In this document: positions 1 through 8,717 of the stretch, piece by piece
Position numbering within the stretch: the stretch's first letter is position 1
Layout: every line of letters starts with the position of its first letter
Assembly: GCA_017694515.1 (NCBI GenBank)
Contig: JADIMV010000130.1
Span: forward strand, 1-32,952
Source: Candidatus Aphodosoma intestinipullorum
GTDB taxonomy: Bacteria; Bacteroidota; Bacteroidia; Bacteroidales; Paludibacteraceae
Direction of reading: 5' to 3'
Length of the DNA stretch: 32,952 nucleotides
Translations under genes and position numbers: made by a program
Notes under the pieces: generated by a model
The model's input: only the letters and a program-made list of their open reading frames with translations
Told to the model about the DNA's origin: nothing
Database searches by the model: none

Positions 1-630
1 CACATAGCCAACATAAAGCCGGAAGACCTGAAAGAATATCTCGGCACATCACGCTATGAGCATGATGTCTACGACATTTCGGGCTACTACGGCGTTGTGA
101 CCGGCCTTGCGTGGACAAGCGTCGGCGGCGAGATACTCTACATCGAGACAAGCACTCACAAGGACAAGGGCGCGAAACTTACACTGACAGGCAACCTCGG
201 TGACGTGATGAAGGAGTCGGCCATGCTTGCGCTCGAATATGCCAAGAGCCATGCCGCCGAACTCGGCATCGACCCGACCGCCATGGAAGACCAGAGCGTA
301 CACGTCCATGTGCCTGAGGGGGCAATACCGAAAGACGGCCCGTCAGCGGGCATAGCCATCCTCACATCGCTCGTGTCGAGTTTCACGAAGAAGAAAGTCA
401 AGGAGCGTCTGGCCATGACGGGAGAGATTACCCTGCGCGGCAAACTGCTCCCCGTCGGCGGCATAAAGGAAAAGGTACTCGCCGCTAAACGTGCAGGCAT
501 AAAGGAGATTATCCTATGCGTGGACAACAAGAAGGACATCGAGGACATCACGCCAGAATACCTCAAGGGGCTGACGTTCCACTTCGTCCGCGATATGCAG
601 GAAGCCGTCAGGATTGCGATACCACAATAA
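1..630 (+). CDS. lon: Lon ATP-dependent protease, C-terminal part (5' truncated by window edge)
   Basis: Frame 1 is open from base 1: [49 protein letters not shown]...; catalytic Ser in PKDGPSAG and Lys in [14 protein letters not shown] are Lon signatures. Confidence 0.97.
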   Translation, partial: HIANIKPEDLKEYLGTSRYEHDVYDISGYYGVVTGLAWTSVGGEILYIETSTHKDKGAKLTLTGNLGDVMKESAMLALEYAKSHAAELGIDPTAMEDQSVHVHVPEGAIPKDGPSAGIAILTSLVSSFTKKKVKERLAMTGEITLRGKLLPVGGIKEKVLAAKRAGIKEIILCVDNKKDIEDITPEYLKGLTFHFVRDMQEAVRIAIPQ

Positions 631-655
631 GCACAATCAGTTCATACAACAATAC

Positions 656-693
656 AAAGCCATTCGGAAAACTCGAGTTTTCCGAATGGCTTT
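656..693. terminator. Perfect 38-nt palindrome, probable intrinsic terminator downstream of lon
   Basis: aaagccattcggaaaactc|gagttttccgaatggcttt: perfect inverted repeat followed by an AT-rich stretch, 26 bp after the lon stop. Confidence 0.85.
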
Positions 694-742
694 ATCATTA
701 TGTATTAAGGCATCCTCCGTATCCTCAATTTCAATAATACGT

Positions 743-773
743 TTTGGAATTCAAAATAAAATCCGTACATTTG
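743..773 (+). promoter_or_regulatory. Bacteroidota-type promoter (-33 TTTG / -7 TACATTTG) for the TA operon
   Basis: TTTG (743-746), N19, TACATTTG (766-773), close to the TTTG/TAnnTTTG consensus. Confidence 0.7.
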
Positions 774-788
774 CACAAAACCAATGGG

Positions 789-1082
789 ATGAGGATTATA
801 GCAAGGAGTAAAATCATAGAATATTATACGGAACACCCGGACGCAAAAACCGCACTTGAAGAGTGGTTTAACAAAGTCAAGAAAACAGAATGGTCTTGTT
901 TCTCCGACATTAGACAGATGTTCAACAGCGTAGACAATGTCGGAAATCAACATTATGTATTCAATATAAGAGGAAACAACCACAGATTAATCGTAGTGAT
1001 TAAGTTCACCATAAAAACAGTACTAATAAGGTTTATAGGTACTCATGCAGAGTATGACATGATAGATGCTAAAAACATATAG
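789..1082 (+). CDS. higB: HigB-like type II toxin (mRNA interferase family)
   Basis: MRIIARSKIIEYYTEHPDAKTALEEWFNKVKKTEWSCFSDIRQMF...VFNIRGNNHRLIVVIKF...VLIRFIGTHAEYDMID. Start set at ATG 789 because the tracked TTG at 744 overlaps the -33 box. Confidence 0.88.
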   Translation: MRIIARSKIIEYYTEHPDAKTALEEWFNKVKKTEWSCFSDIRQMFNSVDNVGNQHYVFNIRGNNHRLIVVIKFTIKTVLIRFIGTHAEYDMIDAKNI

Positions 1083-1084
1083 CC

Positions 1085-1450
1085 ATGACACAGATTAAAG
1101 ACGAAACAGCATACAAGGCTGCAATGGACAGAATAGAAGAACTGCTGCCATTAGTCGATGACAACACGCCACCAACGGATAAAAACCTGATAGAACTGGA
1201 TCTACTTTCAGGGCTTATCGCAGACTATGAGGAAGAACACTATCGGATAAATACCCCGTCACTCATCGATGTCATAAAGTTGCGCATGTTTGAAATGGGA
1301 CTGAACCAGTCAAAACTGTCCGAATTGCTCGGGGTAAGTCCGTCACGCATAAGCGACTATCTCACAGGACGCTGCGAACCGACATTGAAAGTAGCCCGCG
1401 AGATAAGCCGTAAACTCAATATTGATGCCAACATCATATTAGGCATATAA
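1085..1450 (+). CDS. higA: HigA-like antitoxin, HTH (XRE family)
   Basis: C-terminal HTH: LRMFEMGLNQSKLSELLGVSPSRISDYLTGRCEPTLKVAREISRKLNI; starts 2 nt after the toxin stop. Confidence 0.88.
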   Translation: MTQIKDETAYKAAMDRIEELLPLVDDNTPPTDKNLIELDLLSGLIADYEEEHYRINTPSLIDVIKLRMFEMGLNQSKLSELLGVSPSRISDYLTGRCEPTLKVAREISRKLNIDANIILGI

Positions 1451-1471
1451 GCATATCACCATACGGAGGCT

Positions 1472-2047
1472 TCACTCCCTAATGACCTTCACTTCGCCAT
1501 TGATGCCTAACTTTATGATTGACGAGGGGTTAGGCTTCGCCGTATCATCCTGACGGTAGCGCACCACATAGTCAACCGCCCCTACAATCGCCTGCGAAAT
1601 CTCCGAGAAGTTCTTCGGTGTAGGCTCACCGCTCACATTAGCTGATGTGGAGACCACCGGCACGTGCATCCGTCCGCATAACGCCTTGGAAAAACGCTCC
1701 TCCGTTACGCGGATAGCCACTGACCCGTCCTCTGCTATCAGGTTGCCGGCCAAGTTTCTTGCACCGTCATATATGATAGTCAGCGGCTTATCCGTCAACT
1801 CTATCAGACTCCACGCCATATCAGGCACTTCATGCACACACCCGGAAAGCTTCGCCATCGAGTCCACAAGCACTATCAGAGCTTTCGACTCCGCCCGACA
1901 CTTTATCTCATAGACGCGCCTCACGGCCTCCGCGTTGGTCGCATCGCAACCTATACCCCACACAGTATCAGTGGGATATAGCACAACTCCGCCGCGCCGC
2001 ATCACCTCTACCGCACAGCGCAGGTCTTCATTGAATGTATCTGTCAT
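1472..2047 (-). CDS. tsaC: L-threonylcarbamoyladenylate synthase (Sua5/YciO/YrdC family)
   Basis: GGVVLYPTDTVWGIGCDATN and VPVVSTSANVSGEPTPKNF are YrdC/Sua5 signatures. Confidence 0.92.
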   Translation of the reverse strand: MTDTFNEDLRCAVEVMRRGGVVLYPTDTVWGIGCDATNAEAVRRVYEIKCRAESKALIVLVDSMAKLSGCVHEVPDMAWSLIELTDKPLTIIYDGARNLAGNLIAEDGSVAIRVTEERFSKALCGRMHVPVVSTSANVSGEPTPKNFSEISQAIVGAVDYVVRYRQDDTAKPNPSSIIKLGINGEVKVIRE

Positions 2048-2070
2048 AATTCTCAGTCTTTACACCGGCA

Positions 2071-2078
2071 CAAAGTTA
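2071..2078 (-). promoter_or_regulatory. Putative -7 element (TAACTTTG) of the tsaC promoter
   Basis: caaagtta on the + strand, 24 bp upstream of the tsaC start. Confidence 0.55.
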
Positions 2079-2123
2079 CCCCATTTTTTCACAAACGCCC
2101 GCCACAGTCGGCAAAAAAAGATG

Positions 2124-2131
2124 TAACTTTG
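2124..2131 (+). promoter_or_regulatory. Putative -7 element (TAACTTTG) of the rarA promoter
   Basis: TAACTTTG 33 bp upstream of the rarA ATG, divergent from the tsaC element. Confidence 0.55.
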
Positions 2132-2164
2132 TTCATTAAAACAGGAGACTAAACACTATACGCC

Positions 2165-3424
2165 ATGCTACCACTTGCTGAACGGATGCGCCCACGCACG
2201 CTCGACGACTATATCGGGCAGCGACACCTCGTAGGGGAAGGGGCAGTGCTGCGCCGCATGATCGAGAGCGGCAACCTCTCGTCGTTCATACTGTGGGGCC
2301 CTCCGGGAGTAGGAAAGACCACATTGGCCAAGATTATAGCCAACCGCCTCGAACGCCCGTTCTACACGCTCAGCGCGGTGACATCAGGAGTGAAGGACGT
2401 GCGCGAGGTCATCGAGAAAGCCCGTCAGTCGCGTTTTTTCAATCAGGCCAACCCGATACTATTTATTGACGAGATACACCGTTTCAGCAAGTCGCAGCAG
2501 GACTCACTGCTCGGCGCGGTAGAGGACGGCACGTTCACACTCATCGGCGCAACCACAGAGAACCCATCGTTTGAGGTCATCACACCGCTGCTCTCGCGCT
2601 GTCAGGTCTATGTGCTGAAACCGCTTGACGAATCAGACTTGAAACAACTGACAGACAAGGCGTTGCACAACGACAGCGAACTGCGCAAGCGCAACATCAC
2701 CATCTCCGAGGACGAAGCCCTCTACCGCTACGCGGGGGGCGATGCGCGCAAACTGCTCAACATACTGGAACTCATAGCCAACGCGCAGCCGGAGGGCGAC
2801 ATAGTGATAGACAACGCCACAGTCACCGAACGCCTGCAACAGAACCCGATGGCGTATGACAAAAACGGAGAGATGCACTACGACATAATCTCCGCTTTTA
2901 TCAAGAGCGTACGCGGCTCAGACCCCGATGCCGCCATCTACTGGCTCGCACGCATGATAGCAGGAGGGGAAGCACCGGAGTTCATAGCCAGACGGCTCGT
3001 CATCCTTGCGGCAGAGGACATCGGCCTTGCCAACCCGAACGCGCTGCTCCTCGCCAACGCCTGTTTCGACACGATACACAAGATTGGCTGGCCGGAGGGG
3101 CGTATACCTCTGGCGGAGACCACCATATACCTCGCCACAAGCCCTAAGAGCAATTCGGCGTACAACGCCATAAACTCCGCACTCGCATACGTGGAAAAGA
3201 CAGGCAACCAGCCAGTTCCTCTCCACCTGCGCAATGCGCCGACGGCACTGATGAAAAAACTCAATTACGGAAAGGAATACAAATACGCGCACGACTTTCC
3301 CGGCCATTTCGTGCGGCAGCAATATCTGCCCGACTCCGTACAAGGGGAGCACTTCTGGGAGGCGCAGAACAACACATCGGAAATACGTATGGCGGAACTG
3401 ATGAAGAAACTCTGGGGAGAGTGA
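2165..3424 (+). CDS. rarA: Replication-associated recombination protein A (RarA/MgsA), AAA+ ATPase
   Basis: PLAERMRPRTLDDYIGQRHLVG; Walker A GPPGVGKTT; Walker B ILFIDEIHRFSKSQQDSLL. Confidence 0.96.
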   Translation: MLPLAERMRPRTLDDYIGQRHLVGEGAVLRRMIESGNLSSFILWGPPGVGKTTLAKIIANRLERPFYTLSAVTSGVKDVREVIEKARQSRFFNQANPILFIDEIHRFSKSQQDSLLGAVEDGTFTLIGATTENPSFEVITPLLSRCQVYVLKPLDESDLKQLTDKALHNDSELRKRNITISEDEALYRYAGGDARKLLNILELIANAQPEGDIVIDNATVTERLQQNPMAYDKNGEMHYDIISAFIKSVRGSDPDAAIYWLARMIAGGEAPEFIARRLVILAAEDIGLANPNALLLANACFDTIHKIGWPEGRIPLAETTIYLATSPKSNSAYNAINSALAYVEKTGNQPVPLHLRNAPTALMKKLNYGKEYKYAHDFPGHFVRQQYLPDSVQGEHFWEAQNNTSEIRMAELMKKLWGE

Positions 3425-3447
3425 CATATGTATGCCACAACAAAAGC

Positions 3448-3486
3448 AGGACGGCCGCAACGACATTATATCGCTGCGGCCGCCCT
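3448..3486. terminator. GC-rich hairpin between convergent rarA and the CapD-like gene
   Basis: aggacggccgca...tgcggccgccct: 12-bp arms with one mismatch, followed by gttatatta. Confidence 0.75.
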
Positions 3487-3525
3487 GTTATATTAGGAGC
3501 GTTTATCCTCCCAAGAGCGCACCAT

Positions 3526-5487
3526 TCACCGCTTTACCTCAGCGTCAAGAGCCTCATACTTGGAGTTCTGGCTGACATACTCAGGCACAATCTCCTTCAT
3601 AATCCTGACCACATTGTAATCTTCGTTAGCCATCGCCTCACTGATAAGGGAGTCTATCTTTTCCTTCACATCGTCATAGACATACTCACGCACATTGGCT
3701 ATCATGATTTTCTCGTGATATGTCGGTTTCGTTGTCTCTTTCACGTTCAGCAACTCCTCATAGAGCTTCTCGCCGGGACGCAGACCCGTATAGCGCACCT
3801 CTATGTCCCTGCCGGGATGCAGACCCGCGAGACGTATCATCTTCTCGGCAAGGTCAGCTATCCTCACAGGCTGCCCCATGTCAAATATGAATATCTCGCC
3901 GCCTTTCCCCATCGTCCCGGCCTCAAGCACAAGCTGGCACGCCTCAGGAATGGTCATGAAATAGCGTATTATGTCCGGATGAGTCACCGTAACAGGACCG
4001 CCATTCTCTATCTGCTTTTTGAATAGGGGTATGACCGAACCGTTAGAGCCGAGCACATTGCCGAACCGTGTCGTGATGAACTTCGTCGCCGCCGCATCGC
4101 CCGAGGCGGACAACTTCTTGGAGAGCGACTGCACATATATCTCGCACACGCGCTTCGACGCACCCATGACGTTCGTCGGGTTGACCGCCTTGTCCGTGCT
4201 GACCATCACGAATGAGCGCACGCCGTATCTGACCGCGCAGTCGGCCACATTCTTCGTGCCCATCACATTATCCTTGATACACTCCGATGGGAACTCCTCC
4301 ATCATCGGCACATGCTTATATGCCGCAGCGTGATAGACATAGGCAGGGCGCGTGTTCCGGAACACGAAGTCCATCCTTTCCTGCGAACGCACATCGGCAA
4401 TATAACAGGCAAACTGCAATGCAGGGAACTTTTCCGTAAGCTCCAGCCTCAGATTGTGCATCGGTGTCTCGGCATTGTCCACAAGCACAAGGAGTTTAGG
4501 TGCATAGGATGCCACTTGTCGTGAAATCTCGCTACCGATAGACCCCGCCGCGCCGGTCACCATCACCACCTCACCGCTGAGCTGCTGTCTCAGATGCTCT
4601 TTCTCTATCTCGATGGGCTTGCGGTTAAGCAAATCCTCAATCTGTATATTGCGCATATTGCGCTCTATATCTATATCGTCAATCGCATCGCCCTCCTTCC
4701 ACTGTTCCATGGCCGGGACAATCAGTACCTTTATGCCGTTGTCTATCAGCATTGTCAATACGGACGCGTCAAGATGCTTCATCTTGAACGGCGACAGGAC
4801 AACAGCCTTGACCCTCTTCCGCTTCAGACTCATTATCGCGCCGTCCATGTCCTGCAAGGAGAATATCTGCCTGCCGAATATGCGCTTGTCATAATGTTTC
4901 TGCTCGTCATCAACAAAACCTACCAGCTGGAAACGCGAGTCGCTGTTGGATTTCAGCATCTTGGCTATGCTCACGCCCGCCGACTTTGTGCCGTAGACTA
5001 CAACCGGCACTTTCTTTCCGGACGAAATCACGAACGCGTCATAGAACGTCTTGATGAAAAGGCGCACGACGAACAGGAAAACGAAGGCGAAAACGCCGTA
5101 GAACAGTATGCCGACCGGCAAGAAGACAAGCATATCCGCCGAGCGCGCTATGATATGTACGGCATACAGCGAAACCATGTTCGCCATGACGGCCACTATT
5201 ATGCGCACCACATCGACGAACGTGGAGTATCTCAATATACCGGAATATGTGTGGAAAAGCCAGAACCACACGAACTGCATGGAGAGCAGTATAACAAGGT
5301 CCACTGTCTTGTTTATCTCCACTTCATGGCCATAATAGACATCCTTGGATACCGCGTATGCCACAAAGAACGCACACAGGCACAGCAGCATATCAAGTAT
5401 GAGTACTGCCCAACGCGGCATATAGCCTATTGAAGATATCTTCGAAATCAACCTGTCTCTCCTCGAGAGTCTATCCTGTTTTCTCAT
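3526..5487 (-). CDS. Membrane-anchored nucleoside-diphosphate-sugar epimerase/dehydratase (CapD/WbpM/PglF-like)
   Basis: N-terminal hydrophobic helices, then VVMVTGAAGSIGSEISRQVASYAPKLLVLVDNAETPMHNL and STDKAVNPTNVMGASKRVCE (MxxxK catalytic motif of this family). Confidence 0.93.
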   Translation of the reverse strand: MRKQDRLSRRDRLISKISSIGYMPRWAVLILDMLLCLCAFFVAYAVSKDVYYGHEVEINKTVDLVILLSMQFVWFWLFHTYSGILRYSTFVDVVRIIVAVMANMVSLYAVHIIARSADMLVFLPVGILFYGVFAFVFLFVVRLFIKTFYDAFVISSGKKVPVVVYGTKSAGVSIAKMLKSNSDSRFQLVGFVDDEQKHYDKRIFGRQIFSLQDMDGAIMSLKRKRVKAVVLSPFKMKHLDASVLTMLIDNGIKVLIVPAMEQWKEGDAIDDIDIERNMRNIQIEDLLNRKPIEIEKEHLRQQLSGEVVMVTGAAGSIGSEISRQVASYAPKLLVLVDNAETPMHNLRLELTEKFPALQFACYIADVRSQERMDFVFRNTRPAYVYHAAAYKHVPMMEEFPSECIKDNVMGTKNVADCAVRYGVRSFVMVSTDKAVNPTNVMGASKRVCEIYVQSLSKKLSASGDAAATKFITTRFGNVLGSNGSVIPLFKKQIENGGPVTVTHPDIIRYFMTIPEACQLVLEAGTMGKGGEIFIFDMGQPVRIADLAEKMIRLAGLHPGRDIEVRYTGLRPGEKLYEELLNVKETTKPTYHEKIMIANVREYVYDDVKEKIDSLISEAMANEDYNVVRIMKEIVPEYVSQNSKYEALDAEVKR

Positions 5488-5792
5488 AGCAAAATAGTAT
5501 CAGTATCTTTCTTTCTCCAAGATAGTGATGCAGGCCTGCAATGCCAATCAAACAAGTCAGTCGCCATTGCACACACCTCCCGCTATCTTTACTTGTTCCT
5601 ACACGGCAGAACCGTGAGTGTCCGTTTTTTCTCCTTATATTTTATGTATAACAAAAGCGCACAATATATAGAGGCACGATGTACAACACACATTCCAGGC
5701 ATACGAACGCCGTAAACGGCAACCCCCAAACGCAAACACATCTGCCCCTACTCCATTTTCCAAGACCGATACATATCCCAGTCATGGCGGTG

Positions 5793-5800
5793 CAAAGTTA
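5793..5800 (-). promoter_or_regulatory. Putative -7 element (TAACTTTG) for the CapD-like gene, implying a leader of ~300 nt
   Basis: caaagtta on + strand; exact TAnnTTTG match. Confidence 0.5.
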
Positions 5801-6108
5801 CACTTTTTACTCTACATTTGCCACACCGCTATATTAACTAATAGTTAATTTTCGTTTTGTAAAAAAAAAAAAAACGGATAGACCCATTTCATTTTTGCCT
5901 TAGTTTACAGGCTTTTAACGTCAGATGATTTTCTTCAATCCAAAACGGCATACGGTCATTTCTTCCATTTTACTGATTACCGACGAGCGGCAGCACACAC
6001 CACGGCCGCATGATTATCGAAATTGAAACACCGTGCCAACATATCTTCGGTTTCATACGCAAGACGGTTTCATGCAAATGGAACAGGTGAGGTTTCTACC
6101 AGCAGGCA

Positions 6109-6194
6109 GCATAGGGGGATGGCTTACTGTGAGTGAGGAGACAGGTCAGGTGAAGTCAGCCGGGAGGTAAAGCGAGAGTACGTGTTTTTAACCT
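6109..6194 (+). repeat. Dispersed repeat copy A, inverted relative to copy B at 13450-13501
   Basis: Shares cgagagtacgtgtttttaacct (6173-6194) exactly with the reverse complement of 13450-13471, plus gaagtYagcc and gcataggggga blocks. Confidence 0.85.
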
Positions 6195-6461
6195 ATTATA
6201 ACTTTATCGGGAACGGGGAAGAAAGCTATTTACATTAAACCCAAAACGGTTATTAGAACGTTTTGAATACTTTGCGAAAGCCAGTTTTTCAGCAAGCAGC
6301 CTTGATATGCAATAGAGGATTTTGAGTTCGGCAGAGATCTCATTTTCACTAAACTATTTGGCTGATTTCCAGTTCCTGGCAGTATCTTCATACGCACTTT
6401 TCCTCGACATAGCCCGCTATGCCTTCGGGAAAGTGCGTATTAATCTCCTCGTCATAAACAT
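6156..6461 (-). pseudogene. Decayed ORF with three in-frame stops (family unknown)
   Basis: Continuous minus-strand frame: MFMTRRLIRTFPKA*RAMSRKSAYEDTARNWKSAK*FSENEISAELKILYCISRLLAEKLAFAKYSKRSNNRFGFNVNSFLPRSR*SYNRLKTRTLALPPG*. Protein-like composition, but coding origin is unproven. Confidence 0.4.
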
Positions 6462-6471
6462 AGAAATCAGC
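6361..6471. repeat. Extended imperfect palindrome / long stem-loop
   Basis: Outer arms gctgatttc (6361-6369) / gaaatcagc (6463-6471). Inner arms atacgcacttt...catagc (from 6390) / gctatg...aaagtgcgtat (to 6440). Confidence 0.75.
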
Positions 6472-6537
6472 TCAAATTCTAATGACCGATTTGGGTTAAA
6501 ATCCATATTCTGCCCACCTTTAATCTGCCTATTCTCC

Positions 6538-6568
6538 TTTGCCGTTTTAGAAAAAACTCTTACCTTTG
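6538..6568 (+). promoter_or_regulatory. Bacteroidota-type promoter for rfbB
   Basis: TTTG (6538-6541), N19, TACCTTTG (6561-6568). Confidence 0.75.
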
Positions 6569-6662
6569 CGGTTGCTTTTCCCACACAATGGGAGTGTCAT
6601 AAACGAAACAGAATGAGAAACCGCTCATACACTGAGCAAATCAGCAATCATAGGAATACACA

Positions 6663-7724
6663 ATGGACAAAGAAACCATAATCATCACCGGCGGAGCGGG
6701 CTTCATAGGCTCGCACGTGGTCAGACTTTTTGTGAACAAATATCCGGAGACGCGCATAGTGAATCTCGATGCGCTGACATACGCGGGTAACCTTGAGAAC
6801 CTGACCGACATTGCCGACCGTCCAAATTACTCGTTCGTCAAGGCGGACATCACCGACTACGCGGCCATTACCGAGGTTTTCAGGCAATACAACCCCACGG
6901 GGGTCATACACCTCGCGGCGGAATCGCACGTGGACCGCTCTATCACAGACCCGTTCTCATTCGTGCGTACCAACGTGATGGGTACCTGCAATATGCTCCA
7001 CGCGGCCAAGGAGCTGTGGAAAGGGAACTATGCGGGCAAACGCTTCTATCATGTCTCAACAGACGAGGTGTACGGCGCACTTGAGAAAGACGGCACACTG
7101 TTCACAGAAGAGACGCGCTATGCGCCGCACTCGCCCTATTCGGCCTCGAAAGCATCGTCCGACCATTTCGTCCGCGCATATCACGACACTTACGGACTGC
7201 CGACGGTCATGTCGAACTGCTCCAACAATTACGGTTCGCACCATTTCCCAGAGAAGCTAATTCCGCTCGCCATCAACAACATACGCCACAACCGCCCGAT
7301 ACCCGTCTACGGCAAAGGGGAGAATGTGCGCGACTGGCTCTATGTGGATGACCACGCCCGCGCCATAGACCTCATATTCCACAACGGGCGCGACGGGGAG
7401 ACATATAACATAGGCGGCAACAACGAATGGACTAACATAGACCTCATACGTCTGCTGTGCTCCATCATGGACCGCAAGCTGGGACGGCCTGAGGGGACAT
7501 CGGCGAAGCTCATCACCTTTGTGACTGACCGTGCGGGACACGACTTGCGCTACGCGATAGACTCGTCGAAACTGCAACGCGAACTCGGATGGAGGCCGTC
7601 CGTCACATTCGAGGAGGGACTGGAAAAGACTGTGGACTGGTATCTCGCCAATGAAGAGTGGTCAGACCGCATCATCTCCGGCGCGTATAAGGATTATTAT
7701 GAGAAACAGTACGGAAACAGATAA
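6663..7724 (+). CDS. rfbB: dTDP-glucose 4,6-dehydratase
   Basis: IIITGGAGFIGSHVVRLFVNKYP; VIHLAAESHVDRSI; YSASKASSDHFVRAYHDTYGLPTVMSNCSNNYG. Confidence 0.96.
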   Translation: MDKETIIITGGAGFIGSHVVRLFVNKYPETRIVNLDALTYAGNLENLTDIADRPNYSFVKADITDYAAITEVFRQYNPTGVIHLAAESHVDRSITDPFSFVRTNVMGTCNMLHAAKELWKGNYAGKRFYHVSTDEVYGALEKDGTLFTEETRYAPHSPYSASKASSDHFVRAYHDTYGLPTVMSNCSNNYGSHHFPEKLIPLAINNIRHNRPIPVYGKGENVRDWLYVDDHARAIDLIFHNGRDGETYNIGGNNEWTNIDLIRLLCSIMDRKLGRPEGTSAKLITFVTDRAGHDLRYAIDSSKLQRELGWRPSVTFEEGLEKTVDWYLANEEWSDRIISGAYKDYYEKQYGNR

Positions 7725-7829
7725 AGCTCCCCATCTCACAGCAGGCGGACGACGTTCCGCCCGCCACTTAAAGTGAGACCACAAGAAATGCAACCATTCA
7801 TTATGTACTTTAACACTACCAGAACCAAT

Positions 7830-8621
7830 ATGAAGTTTTTTGTTAAGCTGCTGTGCCTGCCGCTAATCGCCGTTCTGACGGGATGCTCGATGGCACGTGA
7901 CATTCCTTATTTCAAGGGTCTCCAGTCATCGGAAGATGCGGTGGGAGTCGTACAGCACGAAGCGCGCATTTGCCCTGACGATATGCTTTCCATAATCGTG
8001 TCGGGGATAGACCCGCTGGCTGTCGCACCGTTCAACCTTCCGGTTGTCGCGTATCAGTCGCCCGGCTCAGAGAACATCTACTCCACTCCCTCTTTCCAGC
8101 CATATCTCGTTGACAAGGAGGGATATATAGATTTCCCTGTGATAGGAAAAATGAAGCTCGGCGGACTGCTGAAGTCCGAGGCCATAGCCTATATCAAAAA
8201 GCAACTGGAACCGTATCTGAAAGACCCCATCATCACCATACAGTTCATGAGCTATAAGGTGACAGTGCTCGGCGAAGTTGCCCGGCCTAACACATATACC
8301 ATCAACACGGAGCGCGTATCGATACTCGAGGCTCTCGGGCGTGCGGGCGACCTCACCATCTACGGCCGCCGCGACAATGTGCTGCTCATCAGAGAGAAAG
8401 AAGGGGGAGTGAAGGAATATGTGCGCATCAACCTGAACGACACGGACATACTGACATCGGAATATTACTATTTGCAGCAGAACGATGTGATTTATGTCGA
8501 GGCGAACAAGACCAAGGTCACATCGGCATCATCGACAAACGTTTCGCTCTACCTAAGTGCCCTGTCGACTCTGGCGTCGATGGCGACAGTGATAGTTTCC
8601 ATAGTTGTCAATGCAAAATAA
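7830..8621 (+). CDS. Polysaccharide export lipoprotein (Wza/BexD-like outer-membrane component)
   Basis: Lipobox VLTGCS; Poly_export and SLBB-like regions: YLVDKEGYIDFPVIGKMKLGGL, YKVTVLGEVARPNTYTIN. Start at ATG 7830 places a signal peptide at the N-terminus. Confidence 0.92.
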   Translation: MKFFVKLLCLPLIAVLTGCSMARDIPYFKGLQSSEDAVGVVQHEARICPDDMLSIIVSGIDPLAVAPFNLPVVAYQSPGSENIYSTPSFQPYLVDKEGYIDFPVIGKMKLGGLLKSEAIAYIKKQLEPYLKDPIITIQFMSYKVTVLGEVARPNTYTINTERVSILEALGRAGDLTIYGRRDNVLLIREKEGGVKEYVRINLNDTDILTSEYYYLQQNDVIYVEANKTKVTSASSTNVSLYLSALSTLASMATVIVSIVVNAK

Positions 8622-8717
8622 ACTACAAACCGTGGAGTTATGACCCGCTCACGCCAGAGAATGGAAGACAGGCATGCCCCGAATGAAATTAAATGGATAA
8701 ATTGACATAGAGAAGTT

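Noticed and set aside
4594-5433. 279-aa plus-strand ORF opposite the CapD-like gene
   Set aside because: Antisense shadow of a well-supported CDS; no domain features.
6322-6681. 119-aa plus-strand ORF upstream of rfbB
   Set aside because: Runs through the palindrome, rfbB promoter and start; no signature. The minus-strand frame looks more protein-like though interrupted.
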